A stretch of DNA of 64,000 nt from Dromiciops gliroides (Eukaryota > Chordata > Mammalia > Microbiotheria > Microbiotheriidae). The notes beneath the pieces were generated by a model, which had not been told where the DNA came from, did not search any database, and saw only the letters and a program-made list of their open reading frames with translations. Positions 1 through 11,123 of this stretch are shown here, piece by piece. The stretch lies in assembly GCF_019393635.1 (NCBI RefSeq), contig NC_057861.1, forward strand, positions 542,262,211 to 542,326,210, read 5' to 3'. Within the stretch, counting starts at the first letter, position 1. Each line of letters begins with the position of its first letter. Both the position numbers and the translations under genes were made by a program.

Positions 1-429
1 GTGTAACATGTATGTGTGGCATATATATGTTTTGTGTGTGTGTATCCAGAACAGGATACCCTGCAAACAACATTTCCTTCCCCTTCTCCAAAGAACATGG
101 AGAAGAAGGGGCAAAGAAGCACTTTGGGCAAATGGGTTTGGGAACCAGGCATGCAAAAGAAAGCTTTGGATTCCCCATTGGAAAGGTCCTTTGGAATGCC
201 AACTCTGGCACTATGGAAACACCCCTTTCTGAGAAAGTGAATTTCTCTCTAAGGCCCACAGTTCTTGTTGGTCAGAGAGCTCAAAGGTAGGACATTACCT
301 GGGATGGAAGAAAAGCTGGTCTGCATGCCACCGATAGGGGAAATTGTTTCAAAACAGCTCATCGTTGGGAAAATGAAGTCTTTGTAAGGCAGCCAAGTTC
401 AGGAAGATCTCCAGTTATCCTCTGAGTAT

Positions 430-438
430 TTCTTTCCT

Positions 439-513
<75 letters not shown>
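430..513. repeat. (CTTT)n microsatellite
   Basis: About 20 perfect tetranucleotide units, grown from the 3' tail of the adjacent minus-strand SINE. Confidence 0.95.
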
Positions 514-514
514 G

Positions 515-656
515 TGGGGAAATGAGGGTTAAATAAGTCACCTGTGTGCCCAGGGTCACACAGCTAGTAAGTGTCAAGTGGCTGAAGTTGGATTTGAACT
601 CAGGTCCTCCTGAATCCCGGGCTGGTGCTTTATCCACTGCGCCACCTAGCTGCCCC
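515..656 (-). mobile_element. MAR1/WSINE-type CORE-SINE
   Basis: Reverse complement of the tRNA-headed SINE: GCCACCTAGCTGCCCC marks its 5' end at 656 and the core AGGGTCACACAGCTAGTAAG lies in the middle. Its A-tail has expanded into the (CTTT)n run at 430-513. Confidence 0.9.
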
Positions 657-1439
657 TATCTTCTTAGTATTTCTTGAGTCTGTTATCTTACTTAAACTCA
701 ACTCCAGTCAGAGGACTGAAAAGGATACGTGGTCTGTACCCATCAGTTTGCTGTCCATCAAGCTAAGCAGTCTTTAGGGGCACTTGTTATTGATGGCTTA
801 GAATTATGAGTTCCTGGCCCAAATAATTAAACCAACAATGTATTTTGTGGTTTGATCTCTTCCCTTGCTTCCCCTACACAGCGTTCAGTAATGGAACACT
901 TGGATTTTTGAAAGTACTTTCTTTTGACACTCTTCATTGTTATCTGCCAGTCAAACTCCGCCCTTCCTGATCTGCTTCTCTTCTCTTTTTATTTATCTCC
1001 CAATCCCCAATCCCAGGATGGGAGTTGAGAACTCAAAAAGATAGATTGGTTAAGAATTACTTTGTTGTTGCTGTTCAATGGCAGAAAGTTTAGTGTTCTA
1101 AATGGATCTCCTCAAACTTAAGCCACATCGAGTGCTACTTGAAGAAGAATAACCTGTTTTCCATTAAACATTAAGACACAAAGCAGGTAAAATCCAGGCC
1201 TTGGGGAACCAGACTCTCTTCCATCAAAGTGTTTGTACACATCACAATGTCTTTCCCACTTAAGACTTTGAATACACTTATTATTAACTGAAACCCATTT
1301 GGGGTTTCAGTTTTAGGAACATTCTGTCTTCATTAACAGCACCAGGGAAGGTTAAACCAAATCCCATTTTGTACTTTAAAATTTTATGTTTTCTGACTGA
1401 TATGGAAATATGTTTTGCATGATTCCACATGTAGAATGG
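657..1439. other. Intergenic stretch, nothing recognised
   Basis: No gene, no clear repeat and no long reading frame. Base composition is ordinary. Confidence 0.5.
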
Positions 1440-1545
1440 ATGTCATATTGCTTGCTTTCTCAATGGTTGGGAGAAGGACTGGAGGGAGGGGGAGAATATG
1501 GAATTCAAAATTAAAATAAAAATACTGTTAAAAATAAATAATATC
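1440..1545 (+). mobile_element. L1 3' end fragment
   Basis: Purine-rich GGAGGGAGGGGGAGAAT followed by an A-rich tail with ATTAAAATAAAAATAC, the usual 3' terminus of marsupial L1 copies seen elsewhere in this window (28084, 50225). Confidence 0.5.
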
Positions 1546-1578
1546 TTTTTACCATTTTGGTAAAAATAATTTGTTTTC

Positions 1579-1725
1579 GGGGGCAGCTAAGTGGCACAGT
1601 GGATAAAGAACTGACCCTGGATTCAGGAGGACCTGAGTTAAAATCTGGTTTTAGACATTTGACACTTAATAGCTGTGTGACCCTGGGCAAGTCACTTAAC
1701 CCTCATTGCCCCCCCCAAAAAAAAA
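1579..1725 (+). mobile_element. MAR1/WSINE-type CORE-SINE
   Basis: Full-length head GGGGGCAGCTAAGTGGCACA through core GCTGTGTGACCCTGGGCAAG. The A box is degraded. Confidence 0.9.
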
Positions 1726-2605
1726 CCCAGACAAATAACGTTTTCATTATTTTTGTAGTTGCCTTTTAAGAGACCTAAAGCAGCAGTGATTGCTAAAGAA
1801 TATCATCAAAATTAACCATATTTTTATCTCCCTGGTCCATATAAAAATAATTCAATTTCACTTCATAATAATTCACACTGCCAAGATGATTTTCTCATAG
1901 ACATCCTGGAAAGTAGGTGGCATAAACATTATTAGATCTATTTCGCAAACAAACTCCAGTATCTGAGAGTGAGATTATAGAGAGATAGGTCAATAGAGGA
2001 TGAAAAAAAAAAGGAAGAAGGTATAAAAACCTCAGATCAGAGGAGGGGAAAGAGGAAGAGAAGATGGGCAACAGAACAGGAATAGGCCATATTATTTACA
2101 GATTACAAGGGTTAGGGAAATGTTCTCTCTCTTTCACTACCTTTTTGTTTGTAAAATAATTTGAAAGATCTTATTTGTAAGTTGGGGATTGGTTAGGAGC
2201 AAAGAGAGGAAAAAATACAAGAGGATGGTGGTGGTGGTTGTCAAAGAGGACCAAAATGACATCTCTATGTTAGAGTCAAGTTACATTGGGTCTGATTGTG
2301 GCTGATCAGACCAATATGAGCTTGGAATGTCCTATCACAGGTGAGGCACAAATAATCCATGTGAACATTTGCGTTGGATTCTCTAAATTTGTACATCTAC
2401 TTCAATTCAACTTTGCTCATAGAGCACAGCATCTTTTCTGAGGAGGGCACACCACACTGGGTGGTCCTGTGTCAGTGTCTTCTATGTTATGCAATCAATT
2501 CTGAAGTTCCTAAGAGAGACCTTGAGAGTGTCCTTATATTGCTTTTTCTGACCACCATGTGAGTGCTTGCCTTCTGTGAGTTCTCCATTAAATAGTCTTT
2601 TAGGC

Positions 2606-2740
2606 GGGGCAGCTAGGTTGCACAGTGGATAGAGCACTGGCCCTGGATTCAGGAGGACCTGAGTTCAAACCTGGCCTCAGACCCTTGACACTTACTAACT
2701 GTGTGACCCTGGGCAAGTCACATAACCCTCATTGCCCGGC
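2606..2740 (+). mobile_element. SINE, first half of composite insertion
   Basis: Complete SINE with tail in A/C-rich sequence. No target duplication follows it. The 15-bp repeat preceding it (2590-2604) is found only after the next SINE. Confidence 0.9.
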
Positions 2741-2818
2741 AAAAAACAAAAAACAAACAAAAAACAAACACCACCACCATATTTGTGTCATTTTTAAAGG
2801 AATTTGATAGAACTATTT

Positions 2819-2960
2819 GGGGCAGCTAGATGGTGCAGTGGTTAAAGCACTTGCCCTCGAATCAGGAGTACCTGAGTTCAAATCCAGCCTCAGACACTTG
2901 ACACTTACTAGCTGTGTGACCTTGGGCAAGTCACTTAACCCCCATTGCCTGCAAAAAAAA
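2819..2960 (+). mobile_element. SINE, second half of composite insertion
   Basis: Complete SINE ending in an A-tail, followed at 2961-2975 by AAATAGTCTTTTAGG, identical to 2590-2604. Confidence 0.9.
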
Positions 2961-3932
2961 AAATAGTCTTTTAGGTAAGTGTACATTTGGCATTTGAACA
3001 ATGTAGCCAGCCCATTGGAGTTGCACTCTCTGCAGTAGAATTTACATGCTTGACAGTTTAGCTTGAGAGAGGACCTCAGTGTCTGGTATCTTATGCTGCC
3101 AGGTGATTTTCAGAATCTTCCTAAGACAATTCAAATGGAAGCAATTCAGTTTCCTTGCATGGTGTTAGTAGACTGTCCAGGTTTCACAGGCATACAACAA
3201 TGAGGTTAGCACAAAGGCTCTGTAGACCTTCAGTTTGGTAGTTAGTCTAATACGTCTTCTCTCCCATACTTTCCTTCAGAACCTCCCAAATGCTGAGCTA
3301 GCTCTGGCAATGTGTGCATCAATCTCATTATCAATGTGTACATCCCTGAAAAGTATACTGCCAAGGTAAGTGAACTTATCCACAATATTTGAAAATTCTC
3401 CAAGAGGAGAAGTACAAGAGGATAGGATGGAGAGAAATACACAATTAATAATCATAATTGTGAAGATGAATGGAATGAATTCATGCACAATACAGAAGAG
3501 GACAGCAGAATGGATTAGAAAACAATCTACAAGAAACACACTTTATATGGAAAGATTCACATAGAGTTAAAATGAGGGACTAAAACAAAATCTATAATGC
3601 TTTAGTTGAATTCAAAAAAGCAGGGATAGCATTATGATTTCAGATAAAGCTGTAGTAAATATAGACATGATAAAAAGAGATAAGCAAGAAAACTACATTA
3701 TGTATAAAAGCACCAAAGAAAATGAATCAATATCAATATTTAACATATACATACCAAATAACAGTATCAACATACTTGAAGGAAAAGTTGGTCAAATTGG
3801 AAGAAGAAATAGACAATAAAACTACAATAGTGAGGGACTTCAATGTACCCCTTTCAGACTTAGACAAATCTAACCTAAAGGGAACAAGAAAGAAGTTAAG
3901 AACCTGAAAAGAACCTTAGAAGTATTAGAAAT

Positions 3933-4073
3933 GGGGGCAGCTAGGTGGCACAGTATATAGAGCACTGGCCCTGGATTCAGGTGGACCTGAGTTCAAATCT
4001 GGCCTCAGACACTTAACACTTACTAGCTGTGTGACCCTGGGCAAATCACTTAACCCTCATTTCCCTGCCCCCC
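3933..4073 (+). mobile_element. MAR1/WSINE-type CORE-SINE inside L1
   Basis: Complete element whose tail is followed by (AT)n at 4075-4122. Confidence 0.9.

Positions 4074-4074
<1 letters not shown>

Positions 4075-4122
<48 letters not shown>
4075..4122. repeat. (AT)n microsatellite
   Basis: About 24 uninterrupted AT units adjoining the SINE tail. Confidence 0.95.
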
Positions 4123-4127
<5 letters not shown>

Positions 4128-4560
4128 ATGATAGCTATCTGGTGATTTCTGAATGGGAATAGAAAGTAATTTACATATTTTGCAATTGTTGATAGCACCT
4201 TTAAAAACATAGATTATGTTTTAGGGCATAAAAACATCATTAAAATATGAAAAAGTAGAAATACTAAACATAAAATAGGAATGCAGAGTTGATTCAAAAT
4301 AAAGAACATTATAAATATAACAAACCATATTACTAATATGAATAATAAAAACTGCAATTATATCAATAGATCCTTTACAAAGGCTTTTGACAAAATTCAA
4401 TACTCACTTCTATTAAAAATACTAGAAAGTATAGGAATAAGTAGACCTTTCCTTAATATAACAAATAGTAAAACCAAGAAAAAATATCATATGTAAAGGA
4501 GAAATGTTAGAGACCTTCCAATAAGAAAAAGGATAAAGCAAGGATCCCCATTCTTTTCTT

Positions 4561-5216
4561 TTTTTTAAAAGTATTTTATTATTTTTCCAGTTACATATAA
4601 GGATAGTTTTCAACATTTGTTTTCACAAGATTTTTAGTTCCATATTTTTTTTCTCCCTCCTCCCCAAGACGGAAAACAGTCTGATATAGGTTATATATGT
4701 ACAATGACATTAAACATATTTCTACATTAGTTATCTTGTGAAAGAAGAATCAGAGCACAAGAGAAAAACTTCAGACAAAAAAAACCAGTCCAAAAGTAGA
4801 AACAGTTTGGCTCAATATGCATTCATAATTCACAGTTCTTTTTTCTGGATGTTGAGAACATTTTCTATCACGAGTTCTTTGAAACTGTTTTGGATCATTG
4901 CACTGCTGAGAAGAGCCAAGTCTATCCCCATTGTTCATCACACAATGTTGCTGTTACTGTGTACAATGTTCTCCCGGTTCTGCTCCTCTCAGTCAGCATC
5001 AGTTCATGTAAGTCCTTCCAGGTTTCTCTGAACTCCTCTTGTTCATCATTTCTTACATCACAATAATATTCCATTACATTCATACACCACAACTTGTTTA
5101 GCCATTCCTCCATTGATGGGCATTCCCTCGATTTCTAATTCTTTGCCACCACAAAGAGAGCTGCTATAAATATTTTTGTACATATGGGTCCTTTTCCCTT
5201 TTTTATGGTCTTTTTG
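4561..5216 (-). mobile_element. 5'-truncated L1 3' UTR copy
   Basis: Minus-strand L1 3' end containing AATATTCCATTACATTCATA and GATGGGCATTCCCTCGATTT. Flanked by GGATCCCCATT(C/A)TTTTCTT at 4542-4560 and 5217-5235, so it inserted into the older L1. Confidence 0.8.
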
Positions 5217-5249
5217 GGATCCCCATTATTTTCTTTCTTTTTTGGCGGG

Positions 5250-5385
5250 GCAGGGCAATGAGAGTTAAGTGACTTGCCCAAGGTCAAACAGCTAGTAAGT
5301 GTTAAGTGTCTCAGGCCAGATTTGAACTCAGGTCCTCCTGACTCCAGGGCCGGTGCTCTATCCACTGTACCACCTAGCTGCCCCC
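5250..5385 (-). mobile_element. MAR1/WSINE-type CORE-SINE
   Basis: Complete minus-strand copy immediately beyond the L1 target duplication. Confidence 0.9.
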
Positions 5386-5617
5386 AACACAAAGTAATTT
5401 TGAGGGGAGCACAAACTGAGAGAATAGCCAAAAAACTATCCTCAGTAGTTTCCTAACTGAGGTAGACCAAGTAAGATTTGCCATATACCCTTGTTGGTTA
5501 TATCTCATTTTGGCAAGTAGATCAAATGTTTTCTGGCTGAGGATGGTTTTTTGGCTCTTTGGTCTCCTCATGACCACTGATTTTACATTGGTTAAACTTT
5601 CCTAGAAAATGGGGGGG

Positions 5618-5752
5618 GCGGGGCAGCTAGGTGGTGCAGTGGATAGAGCAACAGCCTTGGATTCAGGAAGACCTGAATTCAAATCCAGACTCAGACACTT
5701 GACACTTATTAGCTGTGTGACCATGGGCAAGTCACTTAACCCTCATTGCTCT
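5618..5752 (+). mobile_element. MAR1/WSINE-type CORE-SINE
   Basis: Complete copy with an A/C-rich tail to about 5775. Confidence 0.9.
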
Positions 5753-6071
5753 GCAAAAACCAAACAAAACAAAAATGCTTGTTGGTTTGAATTTCTTTGG
5801 CATGAATGATACAACCAATTCCACCAAATTTGTTTTTTGCTATATCATGCTGATTAAATATTTTTAAATTGAATATCCACTTAGTATGCAAAAAACCCTA
5901 CCAGACTTTGTCTTTTTCTCAGCACTGTGCTCTTCTTTTTTGCCAGATGCTGATCAGAATTCAATTCCTTCTTGAACATCTAGCCATTATAATGGAGTCT
6001 GAGGAGTTGTGTGTGTTGTTGGAGATGATGGTAGTCGGAGAGAAAAATAACAATCTTAAGTATAAATTATG

Positions 6072-6300
6072 AAAAGAGATTTTATTGTTCAGTCATTTTC
6101 AGTTATGTCTGACTCTTCATGACCCCATTTGGAGTTTTCTTGGCAAAGATACTAGAGTGGTTTGTTATTGCCTTCTCCAGCTCATTTTACAAATGAGGAA
6201 ACTGAGGCAAACAGGATTAAATGACTTGCCCAGGGTCACACAGCTAATAAATGTCTGAGGCTGAATTTAAACTCATGAAGATGAGCCTTACTTCAAGATC
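6072..6300 (-). mobile_element. CORE-SINE with BovB/RTE-type 3' tail
   Basis: Its minus strand carries the core GACCCTGGGCAAGTCATTT and, toward 6072, a tail related to GGGGTCATGAAGAGTCAGAC, the 3' end shared with RTE LINEs. This differs from the A-tailed SINEs. Confidence 0.7.
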
Positions 6301-6329
6301 AAAAGAGATATACTGCAACAAAATTAAGG

Positions 6330-6490
6330 TATGTCATAGATGGAATCATGGAATCTTAGACCTTAAAGATCAATTAGTCCAGACTCCTTGATGAGGAAAT
6401 AAGGCCTGAAGAAATAAAATGACTTGTTTAAGGTTACACAATTAGTCAGAAATTAGAAGCTAAATTATCTGATTCACAAGTCAGTGCTTT
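6330..6490 (-). mobile_element. Decayed MIR-like SINE
   Basis: Contains GATGAGGAAATAAGGCCTGA and ACTTGTTTAAGGTTACACA in the order expected of a reversed MIR. Confidence 0.5.
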
Positions 6491-7637
6491 TTTTTTTTTG
6501 GCCTCATTGACTATTCATGTAATCTTCAGGTAGGGAAACAACATACAACAGGAGTCAGATTGAGTAGGAGAACTTGATTATTTTACTCAGAGCTACAACT
6601 GGCATGGGTTAAAGGGGACTTTGCCCCAGGGCACTATAATTTATGGGTGCATGCTTCCTACATAGGAAGGCTTACTTCCATGATTCCACCCCAAGGACCG
6701 TCATCCCTGGAGGCATGAGACTTGTTTTTTCCTGGTAACTGTTTTCATAGTGGAACTGTCTTCATTCTGGGCTATTGTACAACTTCCACCCTCACCCCCA
6801 ACCCCAACATGTTGGACTATTTTCTCAGCTTCCATCCCCTTAACTTAATTTTCCCCAGCTTCAATATTTTACAATTCTGATTTTACAAACCTAAAATAAT
6901 AAGAAGTCAGGAAAACAATTCTCTTCTAAGCCTGACATCTAACAATCCCTGCCATTTTTCTCACTTCTATTCTAGAAATATGAGACTCCTCAAGGAAAAA
7001 AACAACAGACAACAGATCTCTCTATCAAAAACAAACATGTCCCAACAATAGATCATTAATGCGACATTGCCAGACACCAGCTCAGCTTAGCAACCTTAAC
7101 ACAGAAAACTTAATTATCCTTCTCTCTGAAAAGTACTAATCACTGCAAAGTAATATAATCTTCAAGATTAATTTTTCTGTTTTGTGATGATAGATGTAGC
7201 CACCTCATAAACATGAGCTATCAATCACAAGGGACAATTCTACCAGATAGCGCAGATATCCATCTATGAAGTACCCTACCGCTATTATTGGAAGGGTTGG
7301 CACCCCAAAATTTCCTTATTAATAGTAGGTTGCCTTTGTAAGTGAATGATATATTTGCATATAGTATGATGTCATATGGATGCCAATTCTAATGTCTAAC
7401 AGTGTCCACAAACATTGAATAGCAAACAACATCATCTATGGAAAGACTAATTGATGAAGGAAGAGGAATAATCTCAGTTCTACTATTAAGCTGTAACTCT
7501 TTGGAAAAATCACAATTTCTCATTTTTCTCATCTGGAGTAATTTCTACCATCAAAGGACTATTATAAAGATAAAGTGGGAATATCGATTGGACGGTATTT
7601 TAGGAAAGTAAAACCTACACATACTGTTTACTTACTT
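6491..7637. other. Intergenic stretch, nothing recognised
   Basis: No coding signal. Possibly old unclassified repeat, but I cannot assign it. Confidence 0.4.
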
Positions 7638-7666
7638 TTCTGTGTGTATCTTTTTTTTTTTTTTTT

Positions 7667-7802
7667 AGTGAGGCAATTGGGGTTAAGTGACTTGCCCAGG
7701 GTCACACAGCTAGTAAGTGTTAAGTGTCTGAGGCTGGATTTGAACTCAGGTACTCCTGACTCCAGGGCCAGTGCTCTATCCGCTGCGCCATCTAGCTGCC
7801 CC
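7667..7802 (-). mobile_element. MAR1/WSINE-type SINE, 'AACACTT/CAATTGCC' variant
   Basis: Flanked by perfect 15-bp duplications TTCTGTGTGTATCTT at 7638-7652 and 7803-7817. Confidence 0.95.
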
Positions 7803-8657
7803 TTCTGTGTGTATCTTATATCTTCCTAGTAGAACATAAACTGCCTGAAGGCAGGAGCTGTTTCATTTTTGATTGTTCATTCCCAGCATTTTAGTCCAGT
7901 GCCTGGCATGGGCGGCATTGTGTATGCCTGAAAAGATTTTTATAACAAGCTATTTTCACCATCAAGGACAATAAAGCCACTGAACCTGGGCCTTTAATTT
8001 TGAATTCTTGGATATACTGATAAAGGAGACAGAAAAAGGCACTAAAGGGACCAAAGATGAAAAAAGCACCTGGATTGGCTCAAGTGTACATAAAATAGGT
8101 CTGTGTTGGGGGTGACCCAGTTGTATGGGTGTTAAGGGAGCAAGTCACAAGGAAACTAATGGAGCTGAAGATTCCAATAGTGTGGGAACAAAAAAAAAAA
8201 AATCTCTGCTGATGTTAATAAAGAAAAAAAGGTGACCAAGAAAACATCAACAACTACCAGCCTATGAATCCTACTTGTCAGTCAATCAATACTTACTAAG
8301 TGCCTGCTATTTGCAAGGCACTGGGCTATGCTTTAGAGATACAAAGAGAGGCCAAAGACAGCCCTTGCTCTCAACTTACAGTCTAATGGGGGGAGACAAC
8401 ATGCAAACAACTGTGCATAAACAAGATATACACAGGATAAATTAGAAGGCACTAGCATTAAATGGGATTGTAAAAGAAGCCAGAAAACCCATGAGGCAAA
8501 TATGAGGAGGGAAAGAATTCCAGACGTGGGGGACAGCCTGAGAAAATGCGAGAAGTCAGGAGATGGAATGTCTTGTCTGAGGAACAGCAAAGAGGTCAGT
8601 ATCACTGGATCATAGTGTGTGAGGGAGATGGTGGAAGGTGGAAGAAGACTAGAAAGT

Positions 8658-8681
8658 GTGTGTGTGTGTGTGTGTGTGTGT
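8658..8681. repeat. (GT)n microsatellite
   Basis: About 12 GT units inside the dispersed repeat. Confidence 0.9.
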
Positions 8682-8729
8682 AGGGCTGGGTTATAAAGGG
8701 CTTTAAAGGCCAAACATGATTTTTTTTTT

Positions 8730-8865
8730 GGTGAGGCAATGAGGGTTAAGTGACTTGCCCAGGGTCACACAGCTATTAAGTGTCAAGTGTCTAAAACCAG
8801 ATTTGAACTCAGGTCCTCCTGAATCCAGGGCTGGTGCTTTATCCACTGTGCCACCTAGCTGCCCC
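8730..8865 (-). mobile_element. MAR1/WSINE-type CORE-SINE
   Basis: Flanked by CCAAACATGATTTT at 8710-8723 and 8866-8879, a perfect 14-bp target duplication. Confidence 0.95.
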
Positions 8866-8927
8866 CCAAACATGATTTTATATTTGGTCTTAGAGGCGAT
8901 GGGGAGCCAGTGGAGTTTACTGAGTAG

Positions 8928-8930
<3 letters not shown>

Positions 8931-8993
<63 letters not shown>
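8931..8993. repeat. (GT)n microsatellite
   Basis: About 31 GT units, the longest of this type in the window. Confidence 0.95.
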
Positions 8994-8996
<3 letters not shown>

Positions 8997-9574
8997 GCTG
9001 GACCTAAACTTTAGGAAGATCACTTTGACAGATGAATGGAGGATGAACTAGAGTGGGGAGAGACGTGTAATGCTCAGTTTTCTCAACTGCAAAATGGGCA
9101 GCACCTACTTCTAGGGCTATTGTGAGAATCAAATGAGATAATCTTCGACAGGCATGTACTAAGAGCTATATAAATATATGCTTATTTCCTTCCTTTCTCC
9201 TTTTCTCCAAGCGATTCTTTCTCAGGGTTGTTTTTTTTTTTTCTGGGGAAATTTACTTGCTTTAAGTTCTGGAGTAGCTTGATAGTTAAGATCCTACCCC
9301 TAGTGTTTATCAGGCTCCTTCAGCCTAGCTGAACAATCTCCAGTTGCAATATAGTCTTTATTTGAAAGACTTTAAGCAATTAGTTTAAAGCCTAAGACTG
9401 ATTTAAATTAAAACCTACAATTAAGATTTAACTGATTGATCAAGACTTCTCACTTCATTAAGTTATTAGGGCATCTTATCACTTACTTTAAATAGTGTGC
9501 TGACTGATTGATGTACTCAATTAACCACACCCTTATATTAGGAAGATACAAACAACATCCATTACCTGGATAAG

Positions 9575-9706
9575 TGGGCAGCTAGGTGGTGTAGGGGAGA
9601 GAGCACTGGGCCTGGAAACAGGAAGACTCATCTTCCTGATTTCAAATCTGACCTCAGACACTTATTAACTGTGTGACTTTGGGCTAGTCACTTAATTCTC
9701 CCAAAC
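9575..9706 (+). mobile_element. Diverged CORE-SINE
   Basis: Recognisable head GGGCAGCTAGGTGGTGTAGG and core GACCTCAGACACTTATTAAC, but many differences from the main family. An older subfamily. Confidence 0.75.
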
Positions 9707-9769
9707 AATGGGAGTATACATGGGAAGGTAGATGCTGGGTATGAACAGAAATCCCAAAATAAAGGAAGA

Positions 9770-10020
9770 ATGGAGTAAAAATTGTCATCAGGGAAGAGCA
9801 TGATAGAAAAAGGATGGGCTGGCCATGTGTTGGGGTTAAGGGATGACTATGGACATGCTGAGTGCAATGGGAAAGCAAGGGAGGCCTCTAATATATTGGA
9901 CGACTGACTTATGAGAAAACAAGGGGAGGAGCTGCAGAGGAGGGGTGGGCATGGCTGGGTTATGGTCTGTGTTTTTGGAAGGAACATCCATGGATGTGGA
10001 TGTTCACAGAGATCATGGAT
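9770..10020 (+). mobile_element. Decayed LINE reverse-transcriptase end
   Basis: Translates in broken frame to pieces such as RKRWAGHVLGLRDDYGHAE, the C-terminal RT signature of non-LTR elements. A related piece lies at 19975-20240. Confidence 0.5.
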
Positions 10021-10043
10021 TCATTTAAGAATCTCCTGCACTT

Positions 10044-10134
10044 TGAGTTCAAATCTGGCCTCAGACACTTGACACTTACTAGCTGTGTGACCCTGGGCAA
10101 GTCACTTAACCTTCATTGCCCTGCAAAAAAAAAA
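10044..10134 (+). mobile_element. 5'-truncated SINE
   Basis: Starts at the B-box GAGTTCAAATC, lacking the A-box half. Flanked by AATCTCC(T/C)GCACTT at 10030-10043 and 10135-10148, so the truncation arose on insertion. Confidence 0.85.
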
Positions 10135-10326
10135 AATCTCCCGCACTTAGTCCAATGCCTGGCATACATAGTAATTGGCACTTGGTAAACGTTTATTGAA
10201 TTGTATTTAGTACATAGATTAGGTTGATCTTAGAAAGTTTACTTCCTAGTTTTAGATAGCATTATCCCTTCCAATGAGATTTACCTATATGGTGTTTTTC
10301 CCCCCTCTTTTTGGGGGGTGGGGGTG

Positions 10327-10418
10327 GGGCAATGAGGGTTAAATGACTTGCCCAAGGTCACACAGCTAGTGAGCATGAAGTGTCTGAGACTGGGTTTGAA
10401 CTCGGGTCCTCCTGAATC
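10327..10418 (-). mobile_element. SINE truncated at a GT repeat
   Basis: Minus-strand copy that stops at CCTCCTGAATCC and lacks its 5' third, replaced by the GT run. Confidence 0.85.
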
Positions 10419-10427
10419 CTCCACACT

Positions 10428-10431
<4 letters not shown>

Positions 10432-10471
<40 letters not shown>
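10432..10471. repeat. (GT)n microsatellite
   Basis: About 20 GT units adjoining the truncated SINE. Confidence 0.9.
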
Positions 10472-10472
<1 letters not shown>

Positions 10473-10777
10473 ATGTATATGTATGTAGGTAACCCCTCCT
10501 CTCCCTCCTAGCTCTTGCCCATGTAGGTACACACACTTAATAACATGAAATTAGGATAAATCATGAATTAAGGTTAGAATGAATGTGCCCTATGTAGGAG
10601 ACAAGGTTTTGTTTTGGATAGTAGAAAATATTGTTGAAATAGGTGGGATCCTTAGGGAGAAGAGGCAAATCTCTGATCAAATAAGTTTGCTACTTTATTG
10701 TAATTTGGGTGAAAAGTTTTGGAGTAGTTAATGATCTTTTGTTTCTTTTTCTTTTTCTTTTCTTTTTTTTTTTTTTT

Positions 10778-10912
10778 GCGGGGCAATGGGGGTTAAGTGA
10801 ATTGCCCAGGGTCACACAGCTAGTAAGTATCAAGTGTCTGAGGCCGAATTTGAACTCAGGTACTCCTGAATCCAGGGCCGGTGCTTTATCCACTGCGCCA
10901 CCTAGCTGCCCC
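10778..10912 (-). mobile_element. MAR1/WSINE-type CORE-SINE
   Basis: Flanked by TTGTTTCTTTTTC at 10739-10751 and 10913-10925. Confidence 0.93.
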
Positions 10913-11123
10913 TTGTTTCTTTTTCAAAGATAACTTTTATTGATATCCTTCATTTTAACATCACTTAAATTTCCCTTCATATTCCTCTTCCTTCTCTCAA
11001 AATTCTTATAACAAAGAATTTTGGGTTGGTGATGTTTCAGTTGATCAAATATTCACTAGCATAGTGCCTGGTACATGGTAGGCACTTAATAAATGCTTAC
11101 TGTTTACTGACTTTTTTTTTTTT

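Larger units (their letters stand above)
2230..3405 (-). mobile_element. RTE-like LINE fragment, interrupted by a composite SINE insertion
   Basis: The minus strand at 3539-3276 reads NIVDKFTYLGSILFRDVHID followed by NEIDAHIARASSAFGRF, a C-terminal reverse-transcriptase segment of a non-LTR element. The 3' part continues to about 2230. It is split by the insertion at 2605-2960. RTE clade is my best assignment, since the same 3' region recurs at 18990 and 53590. Confidence 0.65.
3410..4541 (+). mobile_element. L1 ORF2 remnant
   Basis: Decayed endonuclease reading (NIYIPNNSINILEGKV, then DFNVPLSDLDKSN) at 3720-3900. A reverse-transcriptase reading (AFDKIQYSLLLKILES, then IKQGSP) lies at 4385-4550. 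Frameshifts and stops throughout. A SINE at 3933-4073 and an AT repeat interrupt it. Confidence 0.75.
8275..9075 (+). mobile_element. Dispersed old repeat, L2-like block
   Basis: Begins with AAGTGCCTGCTATTTGCAAG and GGCACTGGGCTATG and runs through ATTCCAGACGTGGGGGACAG to GATGGGGAGCCAGTGGAGTT. Related copies occur at 15715, 39115, 48080, 49020, 50745 and 53925. A SINE at 8730-8865 and GT repeats interrupt it. Confidence 0.55.

Noticed and set aside
3242-3564. Overlapping short frames on both strands suggesting a small gene
   Set aside because: They are remnants of RTE and L1 reverse-transcriptase sequence with stops and frameshifts.
4561-5216. Twin-primed inversion of a single L1
   Set aside because: The inverted part would have to lie at the high-coordinate side, and a 19-bp duplication shows separate insertion.
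8703-9051. Many 60-100 residue frames repeating motifs such as ALDSGGPEFKS or LSDLPRVTQLVSVKCL
   Set aside because: These are the SINE read in its six frames at dozens of positions, not a protein family.
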